A stretch of 64,000 nucleotides of DNA, from NCBI RefSeq assembly GCF_019635465.1, contig NZ_JAHBZK010000002.1:186001-250000 (forward strand), written 5' to 3'. This document shows positions 24,859 to 33,271 of the stretch, piece after piece. The notes beneath the pieces are model-generated. The model saw only the letters and a program-made list of their open reading frames with translations, was not told the DNA's origin and ran no database searches. The position numbers and the translations under genes are program-made. Origin of the DNA: Hydrogenophaga sp. (lineage in GTDB: Bacteria; Pseudomonadota; Gammaproteobacteria; Burkholderiales; Burkholderiaceae_C). The first letter of the stretch is position 1. Every line of letters begins with the position of its first letter.

Positions 24859-26436
24859 TCAGGCGTGAGCCGCCCCGCCGCCCACCTGGAAGAACCCCAC
24901 GGCGTCGGCCAGGCGCGCAGCCTGGGTGCGCAGACTTTCGGCCGCCGCAGCGCTCTCTTCGACGAGCGCCGCGTTCTGTTGGGTGGTCTGGTCAAGCTGG
25001 GCCACCGCTGCGTTGACCTGGCCGATGCCGTTGGTTTGCTCCGTGGCCGCGGCGCCCAGCTCGCCCATGAGGTCGCTGACGCGGCGCACCTGGGTCACGA
25101 TGTCGTCCATGGCGGTGCGGGCATCGCCCACCAAGCGCGAGCCACTGGCCACCTTGTCCACGCTGTCGCCGATCAGCGTCTTGATCTCCTTGGCCGCTTG
25201 CGCACTGCGTTGCGCCAGGTTGCGCACCTCACCCGCCACCACGGCGAAGCCTCGGCCTTGCTCGCCGGCACGCGCGGCTTCCACCGCGGCATTGAGCGCC
25301 AGGATGTTGGTCTGGAAGGCGATGCCGTCGATGACGCCGATGATGTCGTTGATCTTCCTGGAGCTGGCGTTGATCTCGTCCATGGTGGCCACCACCTGGC
25401 TCACCACGTCGCCGCCGTTGACCGCGGCATGGCTGGCCGATGAGGCCAGCTGCGTGGCCTGGCGTGCGGTTTCGGCGCTGGTCTGCGCAGTGGCGTTCAT
25501 CTGTTCCATCGACGCCGCCGTCTCCTGCAGGCTGCTGGCCTGGCGTTCGGTGCGCGAAGACAGGTCGGCGTTGCCGGTGGCGATCTGGCTGGTGCCGCTG
25601 GCAATGCTTTCGCTGCCCTGGCGCACTTCGCTGACGATGCGCAGCAGGCTTTCGTTCATGGTCTTGAGCGCGGTCTGCAGCTCGCCCAGTTCGTCGCGAT
25701 TGGTCACGTCGATGCGCGAGCTCAGGTCGCCGGCCGCCACCGTTTGTGCCACGCGCACGGCTTCACGGATCGGTTTGACGATGAGGTGGGTGAGCAGGAG
25801 CGCCAGGCCCACGGCAGCGGCCACGGCCGCGGCGCTGGTGGCGACCATGAGGTTGCGGTTGATGGCGAAGTCGTCGTTGGACGTCACGACTTCCTTGGCC
25901 GCTTCACCTGCGATGGCTTCAAGGTAAGCATGGCCGGCTTTGATCAAGGCCTCCAACAGCGGGCGGCAATCGGTTTCCATGCGCTGCACCGCCCCCATGC
26001 GGTCGCCAGTGACGGCGCGGTTGAGGATGTCCAGCGCCACGGGCCCGTACTTGGCCTCCACCGCCACCAGGTCGTCGTACAGGCGACGCTCTTGGGCAGA
26101 CGCATGCTCGTCGGCATCCAGGGCCGTGCGCAGTTGCTTGAACTGTTCAACCACCAGGCCATGGGCCACGGTGGTGGCGCGCTGCTCGTAGTCCCGATCG
26201 GCCTCGGTGCTGACGAGCACGAGGTTGCGCACGCCGATAGCGCGGGCATTGGCCGCGTCCAGGATGCCGTTGGCCAATGCCAGGCGCTGGCCGGTCTCGC
26301 CCACATATTGGGAGAAGTTGTCGTGCTCGTGGCTCAACGCGCGAATGGCCAGAACGGAGACGGCCAGCACGATCACCGACAACAGCAAAAAGCTGGCGAT
26401 GAGCTTGGCTTTGATGGAGAGGCGATCGAGAAACAT
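24859..26436 (-). CDS. Methyl-accepting chemotaxis protein with 4-helix-bundle sensor
   Basis: A 525-residue chemoreceptor. TM1 lies near 12-32, a periplasmic four-helix sensor spans about 33-195, TM2 lies near 197-218, then HAMP (about 219-272) and the signalling domain with the hairpin tip [20 protein letters not shown] (20 residues). No C-terminal CheR/CheB pentapeptide is present; it ends in GGGAAHA. It sits inside the proposed GntR regulon, between the GST gene and the ABC operon, so it may sense the substrate imported there, but that is only positional inference. A sigma-28-like promoter lies upstream. Confidence 0.95.
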   Translation of the reverse strand: MFLDRLSIKAKLIASFLLLSVIVLAVSVLAIRALSHEHDNFSQYVGETGQRLALANGILDAANARAIGVRNLVLVSTEADRDYEQRATTVAHGLVVEQFKQLRTALDADEHASAQERRLYDDLVAVEAKYGPVALDILNRAVTGDRMGAVQRMETDCRPLLEALIKAGHAYLEAIAGEAAKEVVTSNDDFAINRNLMVATSAAAVAAAVGLALLLTHLIVKPIREAVRVAQTVAAGDLSSRIDVTNRDELGELQTALKTMNESLLRIVSEVRQGSESIASGTSQIATGNADLSSRTERQASSLQETAASMEQMNATAQTSAETARQATQLASSASHAAVNGGDVVSQVVATMDEINASSRKINDIIGVIDGIAFQTNILALNAAVEAARAGEQGRGFAVVAGEVRNLAQRSAQAAKEIKTLIGDSVDKVASGSRLVGDARTAMDDIVTQVRRVSDLMGELGAAATEQTNGIGQVNAAVAQLDQTTQQNAALVEESAAAAESLRTQAARLADAVGFFQVGGGAAHA

Positions 26437-26500
26437 GGATCACCGTGCCTTTCTTGCGTGTGTGAACCGGTCGGACAAAAAGCTCGCCGGTGTGCTTGGC

Positions 26501-26528
26501 GTATCGGCCGTCGCCGCGGCGACATTCA
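26501..26528 (-). promoter_or_regulatory. Sigma-28-like promoter of chemoreceptor gene
   Basis: On the minus strand TGAA (26528-26525), a 16-bp spacer, then GCCGATAC (26508-26501), against the flagellar consensus TAAA-N15-GCCGATAA. The -10 part matches 7 of 8; the spacer is one base longer than in E. coli. Confidence 0.42.
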
Positions 26529-26775
26529 GTTCCAGCAACGCCTGTCGCCGCGGGCGCCGACAGGTGGCGCGCCACTTAGTGCCTCGGTACGCAAACGGCC
26601 CGCCCCACCGGTGGAAGCGTCACACCTTCAGATGACGGGAATTCCCCGCAAGGGTGCGAGGGCGGATCCCGCGAACCGGGCCCAAGCGGTGCATGTGGTC
26701 GCACCAGCGCCCAAAGGGGTGCATGGACAGGGGTCCTGACCGCCTGTCCAGGTGCTGGGACAATCCCTATAGACG

Positions 26776-26788
26776 GAATACTGTATTC
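26776..26788. promoter_or_regulatory. GntR-type operator O7 (GAATACTGTATTC), perfect palindrome
   Basis: A fully symmetric member of the operator set with the core ATAC-T-GTAT. It lies about 130 bp upstream of the predicted start point of the ABC operon, a position that could allow looping to O8. Confidence 0.65.
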
Positions 26789-26892
26789 AATCTAGAGTGC
26801 GCCCAGCTTCTCTTCATTCCCTGTGAAGCGGGCCGTTATCTCGCCACTCCATCGGCCCGCTGCGCGCTGCGTTGCCTGGAGATCGAAGCCAA

Positions 26893-26907
26893 TGGCACGC
26901 TGATTGC
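26893..26907 (+). promoter_or_regulatory. Sigma-54 promoter of ABC operon
   Basis: TGGCAC-GCTGA-TTGC is followed by A and matches the consensus TGGCACG-N4-TTGCW with correct spacing. The predicted start is near 26919, giving a leader of about 41 nt before the ATG at 26960. Operator O8 overlaps its -12 element. Confidence 0.75.
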
Positions 26908-26918
26908 ATACAGTATCT
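26906..26918. promoter_or_regulatory. GntR-type operator O8 (GCATACAGTATCT)
   Basis: It carries the exact core ATAC-A-GTAT and spans from the -12 element to about +1 of the sigma-54 promoter, so a bound repressor would block promoter melting. Confidence 0.6.
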
Positions 26919-26959
26919 TGAAAAGTCGCCCCACCCACGCCACCGAACAGGAGTCCGCC

Positions 26960-28000
26960 ATGTTCCACCCGAACCGTCCCGCTGTCCAACCCCTGTGGTC
27001 CCGCGCCATGCAATGGATCGGGGCCGCCGCCCTGGGTCTGGGCATGCTGGCGCCTGCGGCCGCACAGACCGCCGCTGCGCCCACCAAGGTGCGCTACGAA
27101 GAGGTGGTGCGCTCCGTGTTGTATCTGCCGGCCTATGTCGCCATGAACCAGGGCTTCTTCCGCGAAGCGGGTCTGGACGTCGGCATGAAGACCTCGCAAG
27201 GCACCGACAAGGGCATGGCCGCCTTGCTGTCGGGCAGCGCCGACATCGTGCTGATCGGCCCCGAGGCCTCCATCTACGTGGCCAACAGCGAATCGCCGGT
27301 CAAGCCCAAGATTTTTTCGGGCCTGACCGCCACCGACGGTTTCCTGTTGCTGGCCCGTGAAAAACCGGCCGGTGCCTTCGCCTGGGACCAGCTCAAGGGC
27401 AAGGCCGTGATGGGTTTCCGCCCGGGCTCCAACCCGGATGTCTTTCTTGAGACCGCCATGCGCAAGAACGGCGTCGACCCCAAGAAGGACCTGAAGATCG
27501 TCAACAACGTCGGCCCCGCTGCCCGTACCGGCGCCTGGCTGGCCGGCCAGAACGACTACGCCATCTTCCTGGAGCCCGAAGCCACGCTGCTCGAGAAGCA
27601 GGGCAAGGGCACTGTGGTGGCGTCCATCGGTCGCACCGTTGGCCCGGTGGACTACACCGTCTTCACCGCCACCGACGTCTTCCTCAAGCAGAACCCCGGC
27701 GTGGCGCAGGCCTGGACCAATGCCATCGTGAAAGCCCAGCAATACGTGGCCAAGGCACCCGCCGCCGACCTGGCCAACCACATCGCCGAGTTCTTCCCGA
27801 CCATGGCCAAGCCCGATCTGATCGCCGCCATCGACCGCTACCGCAGCATCGGTCTGTGGAAGACCAACCCCACCGTGGAACGTCAGGCCATCGACACCCT
27901 GCAGGACATGCTGGTGGCCAGCGGCGTGCTAGACACGGCCAAGCGCGTGAAATACGAGCAGGTCGTGGTGACCGATTTCACCGCCAAGGCGAAGCCATGA
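26960..28000 (+). CDS. ABC transporter substrate-binding protein (SsuA/ThiY/NMT1-like)
   Basis: A 346-residue periplasmic binding protein with a signal peptide of about 36 residues (hydrophobic IGAAALGLGMLAPAAA). The body has the NMT1/THI5-like pattern: YLPAYVAMNQGFFREAGLDV, then LLSGSADIVLIGPEA. Family ligands include alkanesulfonates, taurine, nitrate and thiamine pyrimidines. AGGAG lies about seven bases before the ATG at 26960. It overlaps the ATPase gene by ATGA. The unusual GPEAS motif in the ligand pocket differs from classic SsuA, so the ligand cannot be assigned. Confidence 0.92.
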   Translation: MFHPNRPAVQPLWSRAMQWIGAAALGLGMLAPAAAQTAAAPTKVRYEEVVRSVLYLPAYVAMNQGFFREAGLDVGMKTSQGTDKGMAALLSGSADIVLIGPEASIYVANSESPVKPKIFSGLTATDGFLLLAREKPAGAFAWDQLKGKAVMGFRPGSNPDVFLETAMRKNGVDPKKDLKIVNNVGPAARTGAWLAGQNDYAIFLEPEATLLEKQGKGTVVASIGRTVGPVDYTVFTATDVFLKQNPGVAQAWTNAIVKAQQYVAKAPAADLANHIAEFFPTMAKPDLIAAIDRYRSIGLWKTNPTVERQAIDTLQDMLVASGVLDTAKRVKYEQVVVTDFTAKAKP

Positions 28001-28824
28001 ACGCCGTGCTGGAACGCCCACCGGTGGCCGCGACCGCGGTCGAGGCCCGCATCGAGATCAACGACGTCTCGCTGCGCTACTTCACCCCGGCCGGCGAGAC
28101 GCAGGCACTGGACCGCATCCAGCTGAGCATCGCGCCCGGCGAATTCGTCAGCCTCATTGGCCAGTCCGGGTGCGGCAAAAGCACCTTGCTGTCGCTGATG
28201 GCCGGCATCCTGCAGCCGTCGTCGGGTGAGGTGCGGGTGCACGGTGAACGCGTCAAAGGGCCCAGCCCCCGGGTGGGCTACATGCTGCAGCAGGACTACC
28301 TGTTCGAGTGGCGGACCATTCTCGACAACGCCATGCTGGGCGCAGAAATCCAGGGCCGCGACAAGCGAACGTCGCGCGAGCGCGCCATCGACCTGCTGCA
28401 CAAATGCGGCATGGGCGACTTCCTGCACCACTATCCGCGCCAGCTCTCGGGCGGTATGCGCCAGCGCGTGGCGCTGGCCCGCACCCTGGTGACCGACCCC
28501 GACGTGGTGCTGCTCGACGAGCCCTTCTCGGCGCTCGACTCGCAAACCCGCCTGGCCATCGCCGACGAGGTGGTGGAGGTGTTGCGCGACGAGGGCAAGT
28601 CGGTGGTGCTGGTGACGCACGACATCGGCGAAGCCATTGCCATGACCGACCGCGTCGTGGTGCTCTCGCGCCGGCCGGGTCGCATCAAGTCCCAACACTT
28701 CATGCGCTTCGACGCGAGCTGCGGCGATCGCCGTCCCAGCCCCTTTGAAGTGCGCTCGCTGCCCGAGTTCAACACCTATTTCGCCATGCTGTGGGACGAG
28801 CTCGATGTCCACGTGGAAGGATGA
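27997..28824 (+). CDS. ABC transporter ATP-binding protein (SsuB/TauB-like)
   Basis: A 275-residue ATPase with Walker A GQSGCGKST (about 54-62), the Q-loop at LQQDYLFEW, the signature LSGGMRQR, Walker B VVLLDEP and the switch His in VTHDIGEA. The ending with a DELDVHVEG tail is typical of nitrate/sulfonate/taurine importers. It starts in the binding-protein stop (ATGA overlap) and is followed 4 bp later by the permease. It energises import of the substrate captured by the binding protein. Confidence 0.95.
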   Translation: MNAVLERPPVAATAVEARIEINDVSLRYFTPAGETQALDRIQLSIAPGEFVSLIGQSGCGKSTLLSLMAGILQPSSGEVRVHGERVKGPSPRVGYMLQQDYLFEWRTILDNAMLGAEIQGRDKRTSRERAIDLLHKCGMGDFLHHYPRQLSGGMRQRVALARTLVTDPDVVLLDEPFSALDSQTRLAIADEVVEVLRDEGKSVVLVTHDIGEAIAMTDRVVVLSRRPGRIKSQHFMRFDASCGDRRPSPFEVRSLPEFNTYFAMLWDELDVHVEG

Positions 28825-28828
28825 ATCC

Positions 28829-29683
28829 ATGAACGCCAGTGCCCCCGTCACCATGGCCCAGTCGCTGCCGGCCGCGCCCGCGCCTGGGCGCGAGCCCAGC
28901 CCGGCGTACCGCGCCTGGCAGGCGCGCGAACAACGCCGCCGCCACCTCATCACCGCCACGCGCATCGCCCTGCTGTGTGCCTTTCTGGTGTTGTGGGAGG
29001 TGCTGGCCAAGACGCATGTGGTCAACCCCATGCTCACCAGCTACCCCAGCGCGCTGTGGCCCACCTTTCTGGACCTGCTGCACAACGGCAACCTGATCGG
29101 TCACACCTGGGCCACGTTCAAGGCCACCTTGGTCGGCTTTGCGCTGAGCATGGTCATCGGCATCGGCGTGGCCGCCGGCCTGTGGTGGTCGGACTTCGCG
29201 CACAAGGTGCTGGACCCCTTCCTGGTGATCGCCAACGCCATGCCCAAGATCGCCTTCGTGCCGATCTTCTACATCTGGCTCGGCTCCGAGTACTCGGTCT
29301 ACGGCATGGCCGTGGCCATCGCGGTGTTCGTGACCATCATGGTGGTGTTCGACGGCTTTCAAAGCATCGACCCCAACAAGATCAAGCTGGCCCGCACCCT
29401 GGGCGCCAGCCGCGCGCAGGTGTTGCAGCTGGTGGTGCTGCCGGGCAGCGTGCCCACGCTGGTGGCCGCGCTCAAGATGAACATCGGCCTGGCCCTGGTT
29501 GGTGTCATCGTGGGCGAGTTCCAGTCGGCCAGCGAAGGTCTGGGCTTTCTCATCGTCAACGGCAGCCAGATCTTCCAGCTCAACGTGGTCATGACCGCCA
29601 TCGTCGTACTGGGCCTGCTGTCGGGTCTGATGTACTTCGTGATCGCGCGCATCGAGGCCGCCATGGCCAAGCGCTACGCCTGA
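28829..29683 (+). CDS. ABC transporter permease (SsuC/TauC-like)
   Basis: A 284-residue BPD-type inner-membrane permease with about six helices. The EAA loop is KLARTLGASRAQVLQLVVLP, 20 residues and close to consensus. The N-terminal cytoplasmic tail of about 50 residues, rich in Ala, Pro and Arg, is longer than usual. The ATG at 28829 follows AAGGA (28816-28820) by eight bases. It completes a full binding-protein, ATPase, permease importer. Confidence 0.95.
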   Translation: MNASAPVTMAQSLPAAPAPGREPSPAYRAWQAREQRRRHLITATRIALLCAFLVLWEVLAKTHVVNPMLTSYPSALWPTFLDLLHNGNLIGHTWATFKATLVGFALSMVIGIGVAAGLWWSDFAHKVLDPFLVIANAMPKIAFVPIFYIWLGSEYSVYGMAVAIAVFVTIMVVFDGFQSIDPNKIKLARTLGASRAQVLQLVVLPGSVPTLVAALKMNIGLALVGVIVGEFQSASEGLGFLIVNGSQIFQLNVVMTAIVVLGLLSGLMYFVIARIEAAMAKRYA

Positions 29684-29699
29684 GGCAGGGAGACACCAC

Positions 29700-30401
29700 A
29701 TGCAGTTCCCCGATTGGGTGACGGAGCGCGTGGTGGCCCGCCAGGGCCGCCTGCACCCCTACGACACCCTGGTCGCCGAGCGCACGGCGTTCGTCATCAT
29801 CGACCTGCAGAACTACTACACGCAGCCCGGCTACCTGGGCGAATGTGCGCCGTCGCGCGCCACCTTCCCGGCGGTCAACCGCCTGGCCGATGGCTTGCGC
29901 GCGGCCGGCGGGCACGTGATCTGGGTGCAGACCAGCGCCGATGGTGCCGACGACTTCTGGTCGCACCACCACGCCCACATGCTCACGCCCGAGCGCAGCG
30001 CGCGACGCCTGCGCGAACTGGCCAGCACGCACGAAGGCTTTCAGATCGCGCCGGGGTTGCGGCCGCATGCCGACGACGAACGCGTGGTCAAGCGCTGCTA
30101 CAGCGCGCTGGTGCCGGGCTCTTCGCGCCTGGCCGAGGTGCTGCAAGCCCGCGGCATCACCCATGTGCTCATCGGTGGCACCGTCACCAACGTCTGCTGC
30201 GAGTCCACCGCCCGCGACGCGATGATGATGGACTACGCGACCATCATGGTCGACGACGCCTTGTCGGCCGTCACGCCCGCCGAGCACGAACACTGCCTTC
30301 AGAACTGGATGCTGTTCTTCGGCGACGTGCTGGGCGTCGACGATGTGCTGCAGCGTCTGCAACCCGCCGCCGAACCCGCCGCCGAACGCGCCGCTGCCTG
30401 A
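29700..30401 (+). CDS. Isochorismatase-like cysteine hydrolase (amidohydrolase)
   Basis: A 233-residue cysteine hydrolase with the catalytic triad Asp35 (FVIIDLQN), Lys131 (VVKRCYSA) and Cys166 in TNVCCEST, following the non-proline cis-peptide strand GGTVT. Family enzymes hydrolyse amides such as N-carbamoylsarcosine, maleamate, nicotinamide, ureidoacrylate or biuret. It lies 16 bp after the ABC permease, so its substrate is probably the imported compound or a derivative, and the product may include ammonia. The C-terminus ends in an Ala/Pro/Glu-rich tail. Confidence 0.92.
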   Translation: MQFPDWVTERVVARQGRLHPYDTLVAERTAFVIIDLQNYYTQPGYLGECAPSRATFPAVNRLADGLRAAGGHVIWVQTSADGADDFWSHHHAHMLTPERSARRLRELASTHEGFQIAPGLRPHADDERVVKRCYSALVPGSSRLAEVLQARGITHVLIGGTVTNVCCESTARDAMMMDYATIMVDDALSAVTPAEHEHCLQNWMLFFGDVLGVDDVLQRLQPAAEPAAERAAA

Positions 30402-30465
30402 TCAGCCAGGGTGTTGCCGCGCGCGCCAGCGCGCTGCGCACGCATCTCCAAGAGACCTTCCACAC

Positions 30466-31245
30466 ATGAACCTGGGTATCGATGGCCGCCGCGCACTGGT
30501 GTTCGGCGGCAGCAAGGGCATGGGCTTTGCCTGTGCGAAACACCTCTCACAAGCGGGCGTGCGCGTGTGCATCGCCGCCCGAACCGAAGCCACCCTGCGC
30601 GACGCCGCGCAACGGCTGAGCGCAGACACCGGTGCGCCCGTGGACTGGGTGGTGGCCGACATCACCACCGCCGCCGGGCGCGACGCGGCGCTGACGGCCT
30701 GTGCCGAGCCGGACATCCTGGTCAACAACGCCGACGGCTTTCCACCCGGCGACTTCCGCGACTGGGACCCGCCAACCTGGCACACCGCGCTCGACGCCAT
30801 GATGATCGGCCCCATCGAGATGATCCGTCGTTGTGTCGATCCCATGATCGCGCGCGGCTTCGGGCGCATCGTCAACATCGTCTCGCGCAGCGTGAAGCTG
30901 CCGCAGGCCGACCTGGGCCTGTCCAACGGCGCGCGCTCGGGACTGGTGGGCTTCTCGGCGGGTCTGGCGCGGCAGGTGATGCGCCACAACGTCACCATCA
31001 ACAACCTGTTGCCGGGCGTGTTCGCCACCGATGCCCAGCGCCGCCACGTCGACAAGCTGAGCCAGCAAAGTGGTCGCCCGTTCGACGCCATCTGGGCCGA
31101 GCGCGGCGCGGCCAACCCGGCAGGTCGCTTCGGCGACCCCGAGGAGATCGGCGCCTGGTGCGCGTTTCTGGCCTCGCGCTTCGCCGGCTACACCACAGGG
31201 CAAAGCCTGCTGGTGGACGGCGGCGACTACCCCGGCACCTTCTGA
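30466..31245 (+). CDS. SDR-family oxidoreductase with altered catalytic motif
   Basis: A 259-residue Rossmann protein with GGSKGMG (14-20), NNAD (87-90) and a C-terminal DGG segment typical of FabG-like SDRs. The catalytic YxxxK is replaced: the aligned segment reads SNGAR (Ser153 to Arg157 in GLSNGARSGL), losing both Tyr and Lys. It may be a member of an SDR group with different chemistry, such as dehydratase- or lyase-like, or a binding protein. It ends the ABC-hydrolase operon and is followed by a bidirectional terminator. Confidence 0.88.
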   Translation: MNLGIDGRRALVFGGSKGMGFACAKHLSQAGVRVCIAARTEATLRDAAQRLSADTGAPVDWVVADITTAAGRDAALTACAEPDILVNNADGFPPGDFRDWDPPTWHTALDAMMIGPIEMIRRCVDPMIARGFGRIVNIVSRSVKLPQADLGLSNGARSGLVGFSAGLARQVMRHNVTINNLLPGVFATDAQRRHVDKLSQQSGRPFDAIWAERGAANPAGRFGDPEEIGAWCAFLASRFAGYTTGQSLLVDGGDYPGTF

Positions 31246-31250
31246 AAAAC

Positions 31251-31278
31251 AAAACCCGTCGGGAAGGCGACGGGTTTT
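31251..31278. terminator. Bidirectional rho-independent terminator
   Basis: An 11-bp stem (AAAACCCGTCG with its complement) and 6-nt loop lie between the convergent SDR and chemoreceptor genes. The plus strand ends the stem in TTTT; the minus strand continues TTTTGTTTTTC. It can stop transcription in both directions. Confidence 0.85.
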
Positions 31279-31321
31279 GTGACGGGTGGTGCCGATCAGA
31301 CTTGACCGGCGCTCAGCGGGT

Positions 31322-33070
31322 TCAGAACGATTCCCAGTCGCCGACCTCTTCCGAAGCCACCGGCTTGCTCACCGGAGCGGCGGGCTTGGCCTTGGCCGGT
31401 GCGCTGGCCTTGACCGGGGCTGGTTTGACCACCGGCGCGGGCTTGGCCACGGGCTTGAAGGTGGGCTCGCTGCGGTGCAGGTCGCTGGCCACCAGGGCCT
31501 GGATCGCGCTGGCACCGGCGTTGCCGTCCACGCGGAAGATGCGCACCACCTCGGCCAGGCGCGAAGCCTGCTCGTTCATGCTGGTCGCGGCTGCGGCGCT
31601 TTCTTCCACCAGGGCCGCGTTCTGCTGCGTCATCTGGTCAAGGTTGGCCACGGCGGCGTTGATCTGGTTCACGCCATCGGCCTGTTCGCCCGAGGCACTG
31701 GCGATCTCGCCAATGATGTCGCGCACACGCGCCACGTTGCCCACGATCTCCGACATCGACTGACCGGCCTGGCCGACCAGCTCGGTGCCCACGGCCACCT
31801 TGTCGACCGAGGCGCTGATGAGGCCCTTGATTTCCTTGGCGGCCTGCGCGCTGCGCTGAGCCAGGTTGCGCACTTCACCGGCCACCACCGCAAAGCCGCG
31901 GCCTTGCTCGCCGGCGCGGGCGGCTTCCACCGCCGCGTTCAAAGCCAGGATGTTGGTCTGGAAGGCGATGCCGTCGATGACGCCGATGATGTCGTTGATC
32001 TTGCGCGAGGCCTGGTTGATCTCTTCCATGGTCGAGACCACTTGCGACACGACCGTGCCACCCTTTTGGGCGCTCTGGCCGGCCACGTCGGCCAGCTGGT
32101 TGGCCACGCGGGCCGAATCGGCCGACTGCTTGATGGCGCCCGACATCTGCTCCATCGAGGCAGCGGTCTGCTGCAGGCTGGACGCGGTCTGCTCGGTGCG
32201 CGAGGACAGGTCGTTGTTGCCGGTGGAGATTTCCTTGGCGGCCACGGTGATGTTCTCGGTGCCGCGCTTGACGTCGGCCACCACGTGTACCAGTCGGTCG
32301 CGCATGCTCGACAGCGCCTTGGTCATGGCGCCGAATTCGTCGCCACGGTCGTTGCTGATGGTGGCCGTGAGGTCGCCGCCCGCAATGCGCTCGGCGAAGG
32401 CCATGGTCTCGTTGAGCGGCGTGCGGATGTTGCGGATGAGGAAGAAGGCGCCAATCGCAACGCCCAGGATCAAGGAAATGATCTGCGCGTAGGCGATCTT
32501 CAGGCTCAGCGAGCGTTCGTCGGCCAGCCTGGCCTGCGCTTCGGCCAGCACGGTGCCCTGCAGTTGTGCGAACTCGCGCAAGGCGGTCATGTAGGCCGGC
32601 ACCAGGCCGTTGAAGCGCATGCGGATTTCGGTGGCCGCCAGATCGTCTTCACCGTTCTTCTTGTGCGCGTTGGCCTTGCCCAGCGATTCGAGCACCACCT
32701 TGCGGGCCTCGGCGATCTTGGCCAGCTGGGCCTTCTCCGCGTCGGTCATCTCCATCGCGTTGAGGCGCTTCTGCAACTCGCTGATGCGAGCCGAGCCGGC
32801 CGGAATCAGGTCCTTGTAGATCTCGCCGATCACCGGGTCGCTCGACAGCATCGAGGCCTGCACGCGCGTGGTCGTGGTTTCGGTGATGCCGGCCCATTCG
32901 ACGGCCAGCGCTGTCTTCTCGGACAGCATGGTCAGCGTGCGGGCCGACTCCTCGTTGAGCTTGCTCGAGCGCGCGCCAGCGGTGGCCACGGTGCCCAGCA
33001 GGGCCAGGATGATGAGGACGACGCCGGTCCAGAGCTTGGCGCCGACCGACATGTTGCGCAGTAGGTTCAT
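31322..33070 (-). CDS. Methyl-accepting chemotaxis protein with C-terminal DWESF tether
   Basis: A 582-residue chemoreceptor. TM1 lies near 10-30, a periplasmic helical sensor spans about 31-190, and TM2 lies near 191-210. HAMP and the signalling domain with the conserved hairpin tip follow. After the signalling domain comes a flexible Lys/Pro/Ala-rich linker of about 55 residues ending in DWESF. This resembles the NWETF pentapeptide that recruits CheR and CheB in enteric Tar/Tsr, so this receptor probably tethers adaptation enzymes for receptors that lack the tail. The ATG at 33070 fits TM1; a sigma-28-like promoter lies upstream. Confidence 0.95.
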   Translation of the reverse strand: MNLLRNMSVGAKLWTGVVLIILALLGTVATAGARSSKLNEESARTLTMLSEKTALAVEWAGITETTTTRVQASMLSSDPVIGEIYKDLIPAGSARISELQKRLNAMEMTDAEKAQLAKIAEARKVVLESLGKANAHKKNGEDDLAATEIRMRFNGLVPAYMTALREFAQLQGTVLAEAQARLADERSLSLKIAYAQIISLILGVAIGAFFLIRNIRTPLNETMAFAERIAGGDLTATISNDRGDEFGAMTKALSSMRDRLVHVVADVKRGTENITVAAKEISTGNNDLSSRTEQTASSLQQTAASMEQMSGAIKQSADSARVANQLADVAGQSAQKGGTVVSQVVSTMEEINQASRKINDIIGVIDGIAFQTNILALNAAVEAARAGEQGRGFAVVAGEVRNLAQRSAQAAKEIKGLISASVDKVAVGTELVGQAGQSMSEIVGNVARVRDIIGEIASASGEQADGVNQINAAVANLDQMTQQNAALVEESAAAATSMNEQASRLAEVVRIFRVDGNAGASAIQALVASDLHRSEPTFKPVAKPAPVVKPAPVKASAPAKAKPAAPVSKPVASEEVGDWESF

Positions 33071-33155
33071 GGTGTTACCCGCAGTGCGGGCCGGGATGGG
33101 CTGGAGGTTGAAAACTTCACCCGAAGGCCACGGGGGCCCCGGGGAATCGCCTGCC

Positions 33156-33183
33156 CTATCGACCGTTTGTGGGGAAAACTTGA
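33156..33183 (-). promoter_or_regulatory. Sigma-28-like promoter of DWESF chemoreceptor
   Basis: On the minus strand TCAAGTTT, 12 bp, then GTCGATAG, compared with TAAAGTTT-N11-GCCGATAA. Six of eight -10 bases and seven of eight -35 bases match; the spacer is one base long, as in the other candidate elements in this window. Confidence 0.45.
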
Positions 33184-33271
33184 TTCGAAAAAGCGGGGAA
33201 ATCACCCACAAATGCTGCGCTGCACCGTCGGCGGCAACCGCTTGTCGCCTGGCGGTCTGTTCGGGCCTGCA

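Larger units (their letters stand above)
26437..26959. other. 523-bp divergent control region, chemoreceptor versus ABC operon
   Basis: No credible gene is present. The left part carries a sigma-28-like element for the chemoreceptor (26501-26528). The right part carries GntR-type operators at 26776 and 26906 and a sigma-54 promoter at 26893. Between them are a hairpin with 8-bp arms (26724-26731 with 26743-26750) and several GGTGC/GCACC half-sites (26688, 26701, 26718, 26751), which could be enhancer elements 140-200 bp upstream of the sigma-54 promoter. Confidence 0.6.

Noticed and set aside
26701-26755. A riboswitch or classical NtrC dyad upstream of the ABC operon
   Set aside because: Pairing GCACC with GGTGC leaves a 12-bp gap rather than the 5-bp gap of NtrC sites, and the region lies upstream of the predicted transcription start, so it would not be in the mRNA.
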